A stretch of 64,000 nt of DNA from Candidatus Woesearchaeota archaeon (GTDB taxonomy: Archaea; Nanobdellota; Nanobdellia; Woesearchaeales; JACJVV01), in the NCBI GenBank assembly GCA_020637495.1, contig JACJVV010000001.1:1-64000 (forward strand), read 5' to 3'. This document shows, in pieces, positions 43,912 to 51,560 of this stretch. Position 1 is the stretch's first letter, and each line of letters opens with the position of its first letter. The position numbers and the translations under genes are program-made. The notes beneath the pieces were generated by a model. It searched no databases and was not told the origin of the DNA. It saw nothing but the letters and a program-made list of their open reading frames with translations.

Positions 43912-44991
43912 ATGATGATTGAACTAGATGGAAGCCATGAAGAAGGCGGTGGACAGATACTTAGGACAGCATTAGGATTGAGTGTCATTACTCAGAAAGC
44001 TTTCAGGCTAAAGAACATAAGGAAGAACAGGCCTGAGCCTGGACTGAAGCAGCAGCATCTGAGCTGTGTCAAAGCATGCACTGAATTCTCAAACGCATTG
44101 GTGTTCGGAGATAAGATCGCTTCACAGGAACTAGAATTCTGTCCAAGGGCAATAAAAAACAGGCAGCTCGAAGTAAACATAGGCACAGCTGGAAGCATAG
44201 GTCTACTTTTCCAATCGGTAATGCTTCCTATGATGTTCACCTCAAGCGAGATGAAGATAAAAGGGGGCACAGACGTAAAATGGAGCATGCCAATAGATTA
44301 CATAATAAACGTGATCAAACCTGTAATCGATGGATATTGCGACATCGATATAATATGCGAGAAACGAGGATATTATCCACAAGGTGGTGGTCTTGTCGTA
44401 TTAAGGAGCAAGTCAAAGTTCAAGAGGATAAATTTCGATAGTTTCAGCAAATTCCACCAGTACATATTTGCAAATCCTGTTCTTGATTATGGTGATCTAG
44501 GGAACCTGATGCTGATAAAGGGAGTAAGCCATGCATCAAAGAATCTTCAGGAGAGAGAGGTAGTTGAAAGACAAGCAAAATCTGCTGAACTGATACTTCA
44601 GAGCGTAGGCGTTCCTGCGAAGATCGACAGGGTATATGGAAAGACTGAAAGCACTGGCTCTGGATTAGTGCTATATGGCATCTACGGGAACAACCAGAAA
44701 AGAGTAGGTGCAGATTTCTTAGGTGACATCAAGATAAAAGCTGAAGAAGTAGGAAGAAAATGCAGCGAGAAGCTTATGGAAATTCTCAGAGAGGAAGTCC
44801 TGGATGAGCATATGCAGGATAATATGATACCTCTTCTAGGCTTGTTCGGAGGAAAGATAAAAGTTGGCAAGATAACAGGGCATACGAAAGCTAACATCAA
44901 TGTGTGCGAGAAATTCCTGGATGTCAAATATGAGATTGAAAGCAATAAAGGGTTCAACTTGATATCTGTTCTGAGTTCAAGCAAGAATTAA
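43912..44991 (+). CDS. rtcA: RNA 3'-terminal phosphate cyclase
   Basis: A 359-residue cyclase that converts RNA 3'-phosphate ends to 2',3'-cyclic phosphates with ATP. The family motifs are LDGSHEEGGGQILRTALGLS at the N-terminus, KQQHLSCVKA, the GTAGSIGLLFQSVMLP segment and the C-terminal TGHTKANINV, which carries the nucleotidylated His. The ATG at 43912 was chosen over an upstream TTG; a TATA box (AATATTTATAAGG, about 43880-43893) is about 25 bases away. Divergent from the DUF460 gene. Confidence 0.95.
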   Translation: MMIELDGSHEEGGGQILRTALGLSVITQKAFRLKNIRKNRPEPGLKQQHLSCVKACTEFSNALVFGDKIASQELEFCPRAIKNRQLEVNIGTAGSIGLLFQSVMLPMMFTSSEMKIKGGTDVKWSMPIDYIINVIKPVIDGYCDIDIICEKRGYYPQGGGLVVLRSKSKFKRINFDSFSKFHQYIFANPVLDYGDLGNLMLIKGVSHASKNLQEREVVERQAKSAELILQSVGVPAKIDRVYGKTESTGSGLVLYGIYGNNQKRVGADFLGDIKIKAEEVGRKCSEKLMEILREEVLDEHMQDNMIPLLGLFGGKIKVGKITGHTKANINVCEKFLDVKYEIESNKGFNLISVLSSSKN

Positions 44992-45017
44992 ACTAAAATC
45001 CTAAAGAACTAATGTAA

Positions 45018-48000
45018 TCATAGAGATGCTAATTTTATATCAGTCTTCAATTCCATAACAAGATATCCCATGCGTTTCTTCTCTGCAGGATCTTCCATTG
45101 CACGTATGTTCGATTCAAGCTGCTTCAACAGCTGTCGTGCACCATCAATATCATTATTGGAGATCATATGGCGTATGTCATTGACGAGATCATTGACATT
45201 CCTTGAGACTACCGAATCAAGCTTGATCTCACGTTCAGGCTTTGCAGTCTCCTCTTCTACATATTCAGTCCATGATTTCTCTTCTTTCAGATGTTCTTCA
45301 TCCTCAAGAAGAGTCTCTTTCCTATTGAGCAAGGCCTCTTTCCTATTCAGCCGTGCGACCATCTCTGAGAGTTTCCTTGCTCGTGATGCAAGATTCTTCT
45401 CATATTCCTTCAGACGCTGATCCTTCATAGTCAATTCAAACATTATCTGCTTGTATCTCTTCTCAAGAGCTGCTGTGGCTTCCTTGAGCTTATTGTGCTT
45501 CTGCTTCTGCTCTGAATTCTCTGCCCGTAATCTAGATAATCCTTCCTTCAATAACTTGTTCTTCTCAAGCTTCTCACGCTGCTTCTTGACAACCTTAAGC
45601 TCTGCCTTGAGATCCTTATGCGTAGCAGTTATCTCATCTTCTGCTTCTTTAAGCTTAGATTCCTTAGTGTTTAGCTTGTCCTCTTTCTTTGAAAGGTCTT
45701 CTGTTGCTTTCTTGAGATCTTTCTCATATTTCTGCAGAGTCCTTCGTTTTGTAGTGAACTTTGATAATACCTCATCTAAAGATGCTTTCTGCTTCTTGAG
45801 GTTTGATAATCCTTCCTGGAGCTGGGCTATCTTTATGTCAAGCTCAGAACGATCATTCTCGATGACTTTCTTGGTATTGTTAAGAAGGTCCATCTTAGTG
45901 TTCCATTCTTCAGAAAGAGCCTGCATCTCTGCTCTTCGCTTATTCACATCATCCTGAAGAGCCTGCTGTTCTTTCCTCAGATCGTGCAACTGATCCTTAG
46001 CCTGTGACTCACGTCTCAACCATGATACTTTCTCTGCATTGAATGTCTCGAGTGCATCCTGGACTATCTGGCTTTTCTTCATCAAAAGATCTTTCATGCG
46101 TTTGATCTCTGCAAGCTGGTCCTTGAGCAGAAGCTCTTTGCTTGATATCAGGTCTGATTTCTTTGCAGCTAATTCTGATTTCTTGATATTCCTTGTAAGA
46201 AGCTCATCCTTGGCTTTAACCTCAAGCTCCTTCTCTTTCAAGACATCATCCTTCTTCTTCAATGATTCTTCAAGCTTTGATAGGTCAGATTCCTTCTTCG
46301 ATAATATTGTGCTCTTGCTGTCGACGTCCTTATCCTTCTTTAGTATCATCTCAGCTTTTGAAAGCTTCCGCAATGATTCAGATTTTAATTCAGCAGCCTC
46401 TGATACGGTCTTTGTTGCAATCCTGTCCTTCTCTTCAAGCTCTTTCTCAAGCTTCATTAGCTCCTCTTCCTTATGCTGCAGGGTAGCTTCCTTGTCATCA
46501 AGAGCCTTGATCAGCTCTTCTGCTTTAAGACGTTTTGATAATATGTCCTTATCCTGCTGCTTTATTGACTTGTCATGCTGCTCCAATTGTTTTATCTGTG
46601 CAAGAAGCTGCTTCTTCTCGTCCTGGAATAGCTGCTTCTCTTCGTTGAACTTGAGGACTTTTGCTTCGATAGTATTCTTGAGCGAACGTAATTCAGACTG
46701 CAACTGCTTGAGCTTTGATTCCTTCAATTCCAACTCTTTCTGACGCGTCTTGGTAAGTTTTGATAATTTCTTGTGCTTTATCTCATATTCATCTTCAAGA
46801 GCAGTCTTAAGCTTGGAAGTCTTCTGTTCCTGTACCTTTAGCTCTGAGAGCTTCTTGCTCTCCAATTCATTCAATTCTGAAAGTTTTGTATTCTCTATTT
46901 TATTTAGTTCAGATAGTTTCTTGCTCTCAAGGTCCTTGAGCTCTGATTCTTTCTGCTTTATGCTTTCAAGTTTAGATTTCTGCTCCTCGATAAGCTTTCT
47001 TGCCTTCTCATTCAATGAATCATAATCTTGAGATTTCACTTTAGTAGCTGAGAGTTCATTCTGTGCTTCTTTTAGCTTTGATGATACATCCTCGTACTTT
47101 GATTTCAATGAGTCAAGCTCTTTTGTCGCCTTCTGCAGCTCAGATATGCGTCTTTCCATATGGATGTCTTTCTCCTGTATTGACATCTTGAGAGATTTGT
47201 TCTCTTCCTGGAGTTTTTTCAATGAATCCTTATGCTGAGTAAGCTCAAGAGTAAGTATCTTCCTCTTATCGACCTCTTCCTGCATCTCCTTCTGGCGTTG
47301 CTTAAGCTCGTCTGTAAGCTCCTGTCTTCCTTTGCGCATCATCTGCACTTCATCCCTTCTTTGGTCTACGACTTGCTTCAGTGATTCTATCTGATGCTTA
47401 AGATGTGAGAAATCCTTTATGTTCTTGCCCTGCTGCCTGAGCTTCTCTTCCTTGTCTGCAAGCAGATGCTCTTTTGCTCTCAATTCTTCACGACTCTTCT
47501 GCAATTGCAATGATCTATGTAGTATATGCTGGTCAGAAGATCTCAGAAGCTTGTGCTTGTCATTGACTTCACGTTCTTTCTTCCTGATATGGACCTTGCT
47601 TGACTCAAGCTCTGTGATCAATTCATGTATCTGCTCCTTGAGCTTGTCTTCGTTTGCTTTCGCTTCTTCTTTTGAGATGGTTGATGATTTCAGGTCTTTT
47701 ATCTGCGAGTTAAGGTCTTTTATTGTTGATTGCTTGGTATCGATATCAGTCTTCAATGATCTTATCTCTTCCATAAACTTGGCTATCCTTCCTTCTGAAG
47801 GTGCTGGCGCTTTCTGGATCTTTAATATGTCTTTTTTTGTTTCTTGCAATTTTTGCTCTTGTTTTTTTAGTTGATCCTCATATTTCTGAAGCCTGTCCTG
47901 CTTATCCTTCATGTCCATGTCAAACTTTGACTTAAGTTCCTTGTAAGCTGCTTCCTGTTCCTTCAATTGCTGCTGCTGCTTCTCAAGCTCTTTTTGTGCC

Positions 48001-48599
48001 TCTACAGATTGTTTTCGCTTATTTGCAAGATCATCCTGCAGATCTTGGATCTCCTTCTTCTGCTGGGCTAGGTCATGCGTTGTCTTTTTTTTGTGTTCAG
48101 AGAAACTCTTTATCTGAGAATTGTAATCCTTGATTATCTCATCACGTTCAAGGATCTTTTTCTTCAATTGCACTATATCTTTCTGGTTGGGTTTGGCTTT
48201 AGCATCATTACTGATGCTCTTTATCGTCTTATGCTCGTCCTTGAGCTTCTTCTCATATTCATCAAGAAGCTTCCTTCGCTCTTGGTTCTCCTTGTCAAGT
48301 TTCCTTTTGAGCTCATCTAGTTGATGCTTCTCTCGTTCTAAAGACGCTTCTTTTGATTTGAGTTTTGATTCCTTATCAGCTAATGAATCATCCCTATCCT
48401 TCAATGTATCTGCAAGCTTCTCAACTTCAAATTGCTTCTTCTTGATTGCTGACTGATATTGTTTTCTTAATTCAACGTTATGGACTATCTCCTTCTTGAT
48501 ATTGTCAATATAAGAATTCCTAGCTGCAAGCTCCTTCTCTAGCCTTATCACCTTAGCTTTCAACCTAGTTAGAACAGAAATGTCATTACTGTCTGCCAC
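45018..48599 (-). CDS. giant coiled-coil protein
   Basis: A 1193-residue protein, nearly all of it (about residues 10-1110) predicted coiled coil rich in Lys, Glu, Leu, Asp and Ser. No Walker A or ABC signature is present, so it is not an SMC or Rad50 ATPase. No signal peptide or membrane helix is visible. Around residues 558-590 there are three 11-residue repeats of the type ESKKLSELNKI. A small helical C-terminal domain (about 1130-1193) contains NDLVNDIRHMISNNDIDGAR. It may be a cytoskeletal or scaffolding filament; function unknown. Many frames on the opposite strand are compositional shadows. Confidence 0.85.
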   Translation of the reverse strand: MADSNDISVLTRLKAKVIRLEKELAARNSYIDNIKKEIVHNVELRKQYQSAIKKKQFEVEKLADTLKDRDDSLADKESKLKSKEASLEREKHQLDELKRKLDKENQERRKLLDEYEKKLKDEHKTIKSISNDAKAKPNQKDIVQLKKKILERDEIIKDYNSQIKSFSEHKKKTTHDLAQQKKEIQDLQDDLANKRKQSVEAQKELEKQQQQLKEQEAAYKELKSKFDMDMKDKQDRLQKYEDQLKKQEQKLQETKKDILKIQKAPAPSEGRIAKFMEEIRSLKTDIDTKQSTIKDLNSQIKDLKSSTISKEEAKANEDKLKEQIHELITELESSKVHIRKKEREVNDKHKLLRSSDQHILHRSLQLQKSREELRAKEHLLADKEEKLRQQGKNIKDFSHLKHQIESLKQVVDQRRDEVQMMRKGRQELTDELKQRQKEMQEEVDKRKILTLELTQHKDSLKKLQEENKSLKMSIQEKDIHMERRISELQKATKELDSLKSKYEDVSSKLKEAQNELSATKVKSQDYDSLNEKARKLIEEQKSKLESIKQKESELKDLESKKLSELNKIENTKLSELNELESKKLSELKVQEQKTSKLKTALEDEYEIKHKKLSKLTKTRQKELELKESKLKQLQSELRSLKNTIEAKVLKFNEEKQLFQDEKKQLLAQIKQLEQHDKSIKQQDKDILSKRLKAEELIKALDDKEATLQHKEEELMKLEKELEEKDRIATKTVSEAAELKSESLRKLSKAEMILKKDKDVDSKSTILSKKESDLSKLEESLKKKDDVLKEKELEVKAKDELLTRNIKKSELAAKKSDLISSKELLLKDQLAEIKRMKDLLMKKSQIVQDALETFNAEKVSWLRRESQAKDQLHDLRKEQQALQDDVNKRRAEMQALSEEWNTKMDLLNNTKKVIENDRSELDIKIAQLQEGLSNLKKQKASLDEVLSKFTTKRRTLQKYEKDLKKATEDLSKKEDKLNTKESKLKEAEDEITATHKDLKAELKVVKKQREKLEKNKLLKEGLSRLRAENSEQKQKHNKLKEATAALEKRYKQIMFELTMKDQRLKEYEKNLASRARKLSEMVARLNRKEALLNRKETLLEDEEHLKEEKSWTEYVEEETAKPEREIKLDSVVSRNVNDLVNDIRHMISNNDIDGARQLLKQLESNIRAMEDPAEKKRMGYLVMELKTDIKLASL

Positions 48600-48719
48600 C
48601 GTACTTTTCCCCCATAATCTACTTCTTTGAATAGGGAGTATTTTAAACTTTTATTACTACTCTTAAGGGAATTGGAAGAAGGGGAAATCTTTTTAAATAA
48701 AATAGGAGTTCTGGTTGAT

Positions 48720-48848
48720 ATGGAACAAGGAAATGTAACATTCAAATGCCCTGCTTGCGGCAAAGAAGAAATCATCAGAAGCAAGCACGATAGACAGATT
48801 GCAGCACCATACAAGTGCAGCAAATGCGGGTTCGAAGGACCTAATTAG
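48720..48848 (+). CDS. small zinc-ribbon RNA-binding protein
   Basis: A 42-residue protein with two CPxCG-type knuckles: FKCPACGKEE and YKCSKCGFEG, enough for one zinc ribbon. The frame extends upstream to 48627, but TTTTTAAATAAAA (48689-48701) looks like the TATA box and the ATG at 48720 fits a leaderless mRNA. In archaea this small ribbon protein is usually encoded directly before elongation factor 1-beta and is thought to act in translation. That gene follows 27 bases downstream. Confidence 0.88.
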   Translation: MEQGNVTFKCPACGKEEIIRSKHDRQIAAPYKCSKCGFEGPN

Positions 48849-48875
48849 ATAATTTCTAGAGAGGTAACTGGAAAA

Positions 48876-49154
48876 ATGGCAAAAGCAATAATTACATTTA
48901 AAGTCATGCCTGAAGATGCTGGCGTAGATCTTGAGCCTATCAAATCAGGCTGTGAAAAGATCGCTAAAGAAGCTGGTTCTATAGGAAATATGCTTATTGA
49001 GGAGCAGCCGATAGCTTTCGGCTTGAAAGCGATAATCGTAAAGGCAATGTATGAAGTGGAAGGCGGCGACTTTGATGCAATAGCAGCAAAGATGAACGAG
49101 CTTGACAAAGTCCAGACAGCAGAAGTAGCTGGAATGGATCTGCCTTTGGGTTAA
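48876..49154 (+). CDS. ef1b: translation elongation factor 1-beta (aEF1B)
   Basis: A 92-residue archaeal EF-1 beta, the nucleotide exchange factor for aEF1A (encoded at 1554-2846). The conserved parts are TFKVMPEDAGVDLEPI, IEEQPIAFGLKAIIV and the C-terminal AEVAGMDLPLG. GAGAGGTAA lies shortly before the ATG. It forms an operon with the zinc-ribbon gene, and a T-tract follows about 20 bases after the stop. Confidence 0.95.
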   Translation: MAKAIITFKVMPEDAGVDLEPIKSGCEKIAKEAGSIGNMLIEEQPIAFGLKAIIVKAMYEVEGGDFDAIAAKMNELDKVQTAEVAGMDLPLG

Positions 49155-49174
49155 AATATTTCGAAATTGTTTTC

Positions 49175-49181
49175 TTTTTTT
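49175..49181 (+). terminator. poly-T terminator after aEF1B
   Basis: Seven T residues, preceded by TTTTC, 20 bases after the aEF1B stop. More T-tracts follow to about 49240. This is the border between the housekeeping genes and the accessory island. Confidence 0.35.
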
Positions 49182-49299
49182 GTAAGGTTTTCTTTGAAAA
49201 TGAAAGTATTCTAAGTTTTTTGGAAAGTATTTGTTTTTTCTTAGAATAGATATTTATTTGTCTTTCTTATAGTACATTTTATAAGATAATCTTACTTTT

Positions 49300-49311
49300 C
49301 TTACTTGTAAG
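49300..49311. promoter_or_regulatory. small palindrome at start of MazEF-type operon
   Basis: CTTACTTGTAAG has 5-base arms around TT and lies between a TATA-like TTTTATAAG (49277-49285) and the antitoxin ATG at 49325, about where transcription should begin. AbrB-type antitoxins bind such sites to repress their own operon; here this is inferred from position. Confidence 0.4.
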
Positions 49312-49324
49312 GAAGGTGAAGATT

Positions 49325-49555
49325 ATGATAATCGAAATGAAAACCGCAACAATTACAGACAAAGGACAGATATCAATTCCTAGACAAATTAGAGAGATTG
49401 AAGGGTTCAATGTAGGAGATAAGGTAGCAGTTATAGCATTTAAGGACAGAGTAGAATTAAGGCCACTTGACAAGATATATCCTGCATTAATGAGCGAGAA
49501 AAGTCTTTCTGAATGGAATTCAAAAGAAGAGGATAAAGCATGGAAAGATTTGTGA
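49325..49555 (+). CDS. AbrB/MazE-type antitoxin
   Basis: A 76-residue protein with a swapped-hairpin AbrB DNA-binding domain: TATITDKGQISIPRQIREIE followed by FNVGDKVAVIAFKDRVEL. An acidic, Trp-containing C-terminal tail (SEWNSKEEDKAWKDL) should wrap the toxin. The ATG at 49325 is preceded by GGAAGGTGA at the right spacing and was preferred over the GTG at 49316. Its end overlaps the toxin start by 16 bases, the usual antitoxin-first arrangement. Confidence 0.88.
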   Translation: MIIEMKTATITDKGQISIPRQIREIEGFNVGDKVAVIAFKDRVELRPLDKIYPALMSEKSLSEWNSKEEDKAWKDL

Positions 49556-49830
49556 AAGGAGATATTGTTGTATTACTATTTCCTTTTAGTGATTTGAGTA
49601 ATTTGAAAAAAAGACCAGGCTTGATTATTGGTTCTAGTGGTGGAGATGATTATATAATCTGTCAAATAACTTCTAAAGAACACGACGATGGTTTTTCTGT
49701 TCCAGCTTCTAAAGGTTATGTAAGAGTCAATAAAATCTTTACAGCTGATAAGAGTTTGATAGTTAGAAAACATTCTAAATTTAATAAGATGGAATTAGTT
49801 AAAGAGAAATTACAAAAATTATTCTTTTAG
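49540..49830 (+). CDS. MazF/PemK-type toxin
   Basis: A 96-residue toxin with the MazF-fold signature GDIVVLLFPFSDLSNLKKRP at residues 8-27 and ICQITSK. The family cleaves mRNA at specific short sequences and is neutralised by its cognate antitoxin, encoded just upstream with a 16-base overlap. The composition is more A/T-rich than in the genes before 49.1 kb, which suggests acquisition. Confidence 0.88.
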   Translation: MERFVKGDIVVLLFPFSDLSNLKKRPGLIIGSSGGDDYIICQITSKEHDDGFSVPASKGYVRVNKIFTADKSLIVRKHSKFNKMELVKEKLQKLFF

Positions 49831-49870
49831 AGCGTAATTGATTGGTTGTTTGAATTTTCTTATTTTTGTG

Positions 49871-49888
49871 CATATTATGCATAATATG
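49871..49888. promoter_or_regulatory. 18-base perfect palindrome, probable operator
   Basis: CATATTATGCATAATATG is a perfect inverted repeat directly before a TATA-like TATAAAAAC (49889-49897), upstream of the small ribbon-helix-helix-like gene at 49929. It would overlap the BRE. Autorepression by that protein is the likely role. Confidence 0.6.
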
Positions 49889-49928
49889 TATAAAAACCTT
49901 TAAAAACTATAGAAATTAAATATGTATA

Positions 49929-50117
49929 ATGAAGGATGTTGTCAGAAGTGGAGTAACGTTTGATAGAGAAATTTATTCGTTGCTTGATGGTATTGTAAAG
50001 GATTCTAAGAGATTCAAGATCGATAAGAGCGAGATACTAAATGCATTAGTTGATAATTCTAAAATGAGTGTCAAGGATATACAAAAGATGGTAATGGACT
50101 ATAGGGAGAAGAGATGA
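49929..50117 (+). CDS. ribbon-helix-helix-like regulator upstream of surface protein
   Basis: A 62-residue basic protein. The pattern RSGVTFDREIYSLLDGIVKD followed by IDKSEILNALVD fits a short strand and two helices, as in CopG/Arc-type ribbon-helix-helix repressors. It ends with TGA overlapping the ATG of the surface-protein gene (ATGA), and an 18-base palindrome lies 40 bases upstream. It probably represses its own promoter and thus the surface protein. The assignment is by pattern only. Confidence 0.65.
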   Translation: MKDVVRSGVTFDREIYSLLDGIVKDSKRFKIDKSEILNALVDNSKMSVKDIQKMVMDYREKR

Positions 50118-51139
50118 TAAACAAGAAACAATTAGGGATAGTATTGTTGTTTTCTATAGTTCCACTAATGCTATTGCCATTACTTCAGATAACTGGTAAT
50201 ACTGTGATGTTGTTGTCATTGGAAGATTGGTTTTTAAGTACTGAAGTAAGCAATAATACTACAACATATAACACTGTATTTATTGTAACTTCATTTGTTG
50301 ATGAAGGTGTTGGTACTTCATGGTGCATGTATAGCTGGAATTATAGTACAAATAATATCATAGGTGGTTTTACAAACATGACGTTTGATGATCCTTACTG
50401 GGTTGCAACTGATACAATTTATTTAGGAGGCACACATAACTATAACATTACATGCATGAATGAGACCGTGCAGATATCTGTGAATCCTGCATTCAACGTC
50501 TCAAATACTACTGGGCTTGAGGTTGATTATAATAATCTGAGCCTTACATACATGAACTGGAGCATTGGTGTCAGATATTACAATCTTACTGGAGAGAATA
50601 TCAGCGGTTCGTGTAGTTTTAGTTATGGAAATGGAACTTCATATCCTATGACGGCAAACGGGGATTATTATAACCTAACAGATTTAATATTAACAAGTGA
50701 TATGTATAATGCTAGTGTCAATTGTACTGCTCCTGGGCATGGTGTTGAGAATTATAATTTCACTTTAGAGATTGATGACTACTTTGAAGAGTATGATCTA
50801 GGTATTAATCCAAGATATAGTTCAGTAGTCTGGGGAGATATTGACAATGATGATGATTGGGATTTATTGGTTACTGGATATGAAGGATTAGGATTTGTTC
50901 AAAAGTGTTTGAATAATAATGGAGTGTTAAGTTGTGTTGATTCTTCTATTCCTGAAGTTTCTTATGGTAGCTTAAGCTTAGGAGATATTGATAATGATGG
51001 TGATCTTGATCTGGTTGTGAGTGGTAATAATAACTTAACTAATATATTAAGATATTATAAAAATAATGGCGGTGTGTTTAATCTAGAGCAAAGCTTAACA
51101 GGGATAATGTATTCATCAAATCAATTATTTGATTTTTGA
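50114..51139 (+). CDS. FG-GAP surface protein, 5' part of broken gene
   Basis: The first 341 residues of a secreted protein. A signal peptide (MINKKQLGIVLLFSIVPLML) is followed by a Thr/Asn-rich, Ig-like extracellular region with many N-glycosylation sites (NxS/T), then FG-GAP/VCBS repeats with calcium-binding motifs DIDNDDDWDLLVTG and DIDNDGDLDLVVSG. FG-GAP repeats form beta-propellers used in adhesion. The frame stops at 51137 because of an extra T; one base earlier the frame continues FDFDNNGRLDLAAIGDN. The start overlaps the regulator gene by four bases. Confidence 0.75.
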   Translation: MINKKQLGIVLLFSIVPLMLLPLLQITGNTVMLLSLEDWFLSTEVSNNTTTYNTVFIVTSFVDEGVGTSWCMYSWNYSTNNIIGGFTNMTFDDPYWVATDTIYLGGTHNYNITCMNETVQISVNPAFNVSNTTGLEVDYNNLSLTYMNWSIGVRYYNLTGENISGSCSFSYGNGTSYPMTANGDYYNLTDLILTSDMYNASVNCTAPGHGVENYNFTLEIDDYFEEYDLGINPRYSSVVWGDIDNDDDWDLLVTGYEGLGFVQKCLNNNGVLSCVDSSIPEVSYGSLSLGDIDNDGDLDLVVSGNNNLTNILRYYKNNGGVFNLEQSLTGIMYSSNQLFDF

Positions 51140-51560
51140 TAATAATGGTAGATTAGATTTAGCTGCAATAGGCGACAACTAATGGAGCGTCAACTTCAGG
51201 ACAACTTCTTATCTTTAGAAATAATGGTACACTACTATCTATGTCCAGAGCTACTTTAGAAGGTTTGTATAAAGGTGCAGTATCATAATTCAGAATAGTG
51301 ATTCAGAATCATTCTTAGCATTAACAGGAGCATATAATATATTTAGCTACAATTATTCATACTTGTATAAATATTCTGGTTCATTTCAACAATGGACCAA
51401 GATATTTATGATGCAAGATATGGTACTTTGCAGATTATAGATTCTGATTATGATGGATGATATTGATTTGTTTGTTTTGGAGAACTTCCTCTCCTTATTT
51501 GGAAGAAATTGGGTATATATATAAGCAATTCATTTGGAAATCATATAATTCTAACAATAA
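51120..51560 (+). pseudogene. indel cluster breaking the FG-GAP gene
   Basis: Conserved FG-GAP coding sequence jumps between frames at least five times here: near 51137 (extra T), 51177, 51286, 51400 and 51459. Each frame yields sensible protein pieces, such as TNGASTSGQLLIFRNNGTLL, then IQNSDSESFLALTGAYN, then DSDYDGDIDLFV after removing one base. The flanking 1.0 and 2.4 kb are intact. The gene was a single frame of about 1240 codons (50114-53847). Local sequencing error or very recent decay are both possible. Confidence 0.7.

Noticed and set aside
45070..48324. Long Ser/Phe/Leu-rich plus-strand frames opposite the coiled-coil gene
   Set aside because: They are antisense readings of Lys/Glu/Leu-rich codons, with no family match and no promoter or ribosome binding site.
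45018..48599. SMC or Rad50 ATPase
   Set aside because: No Walker A, Walker B or ABC signature at either end of the coiled coil.
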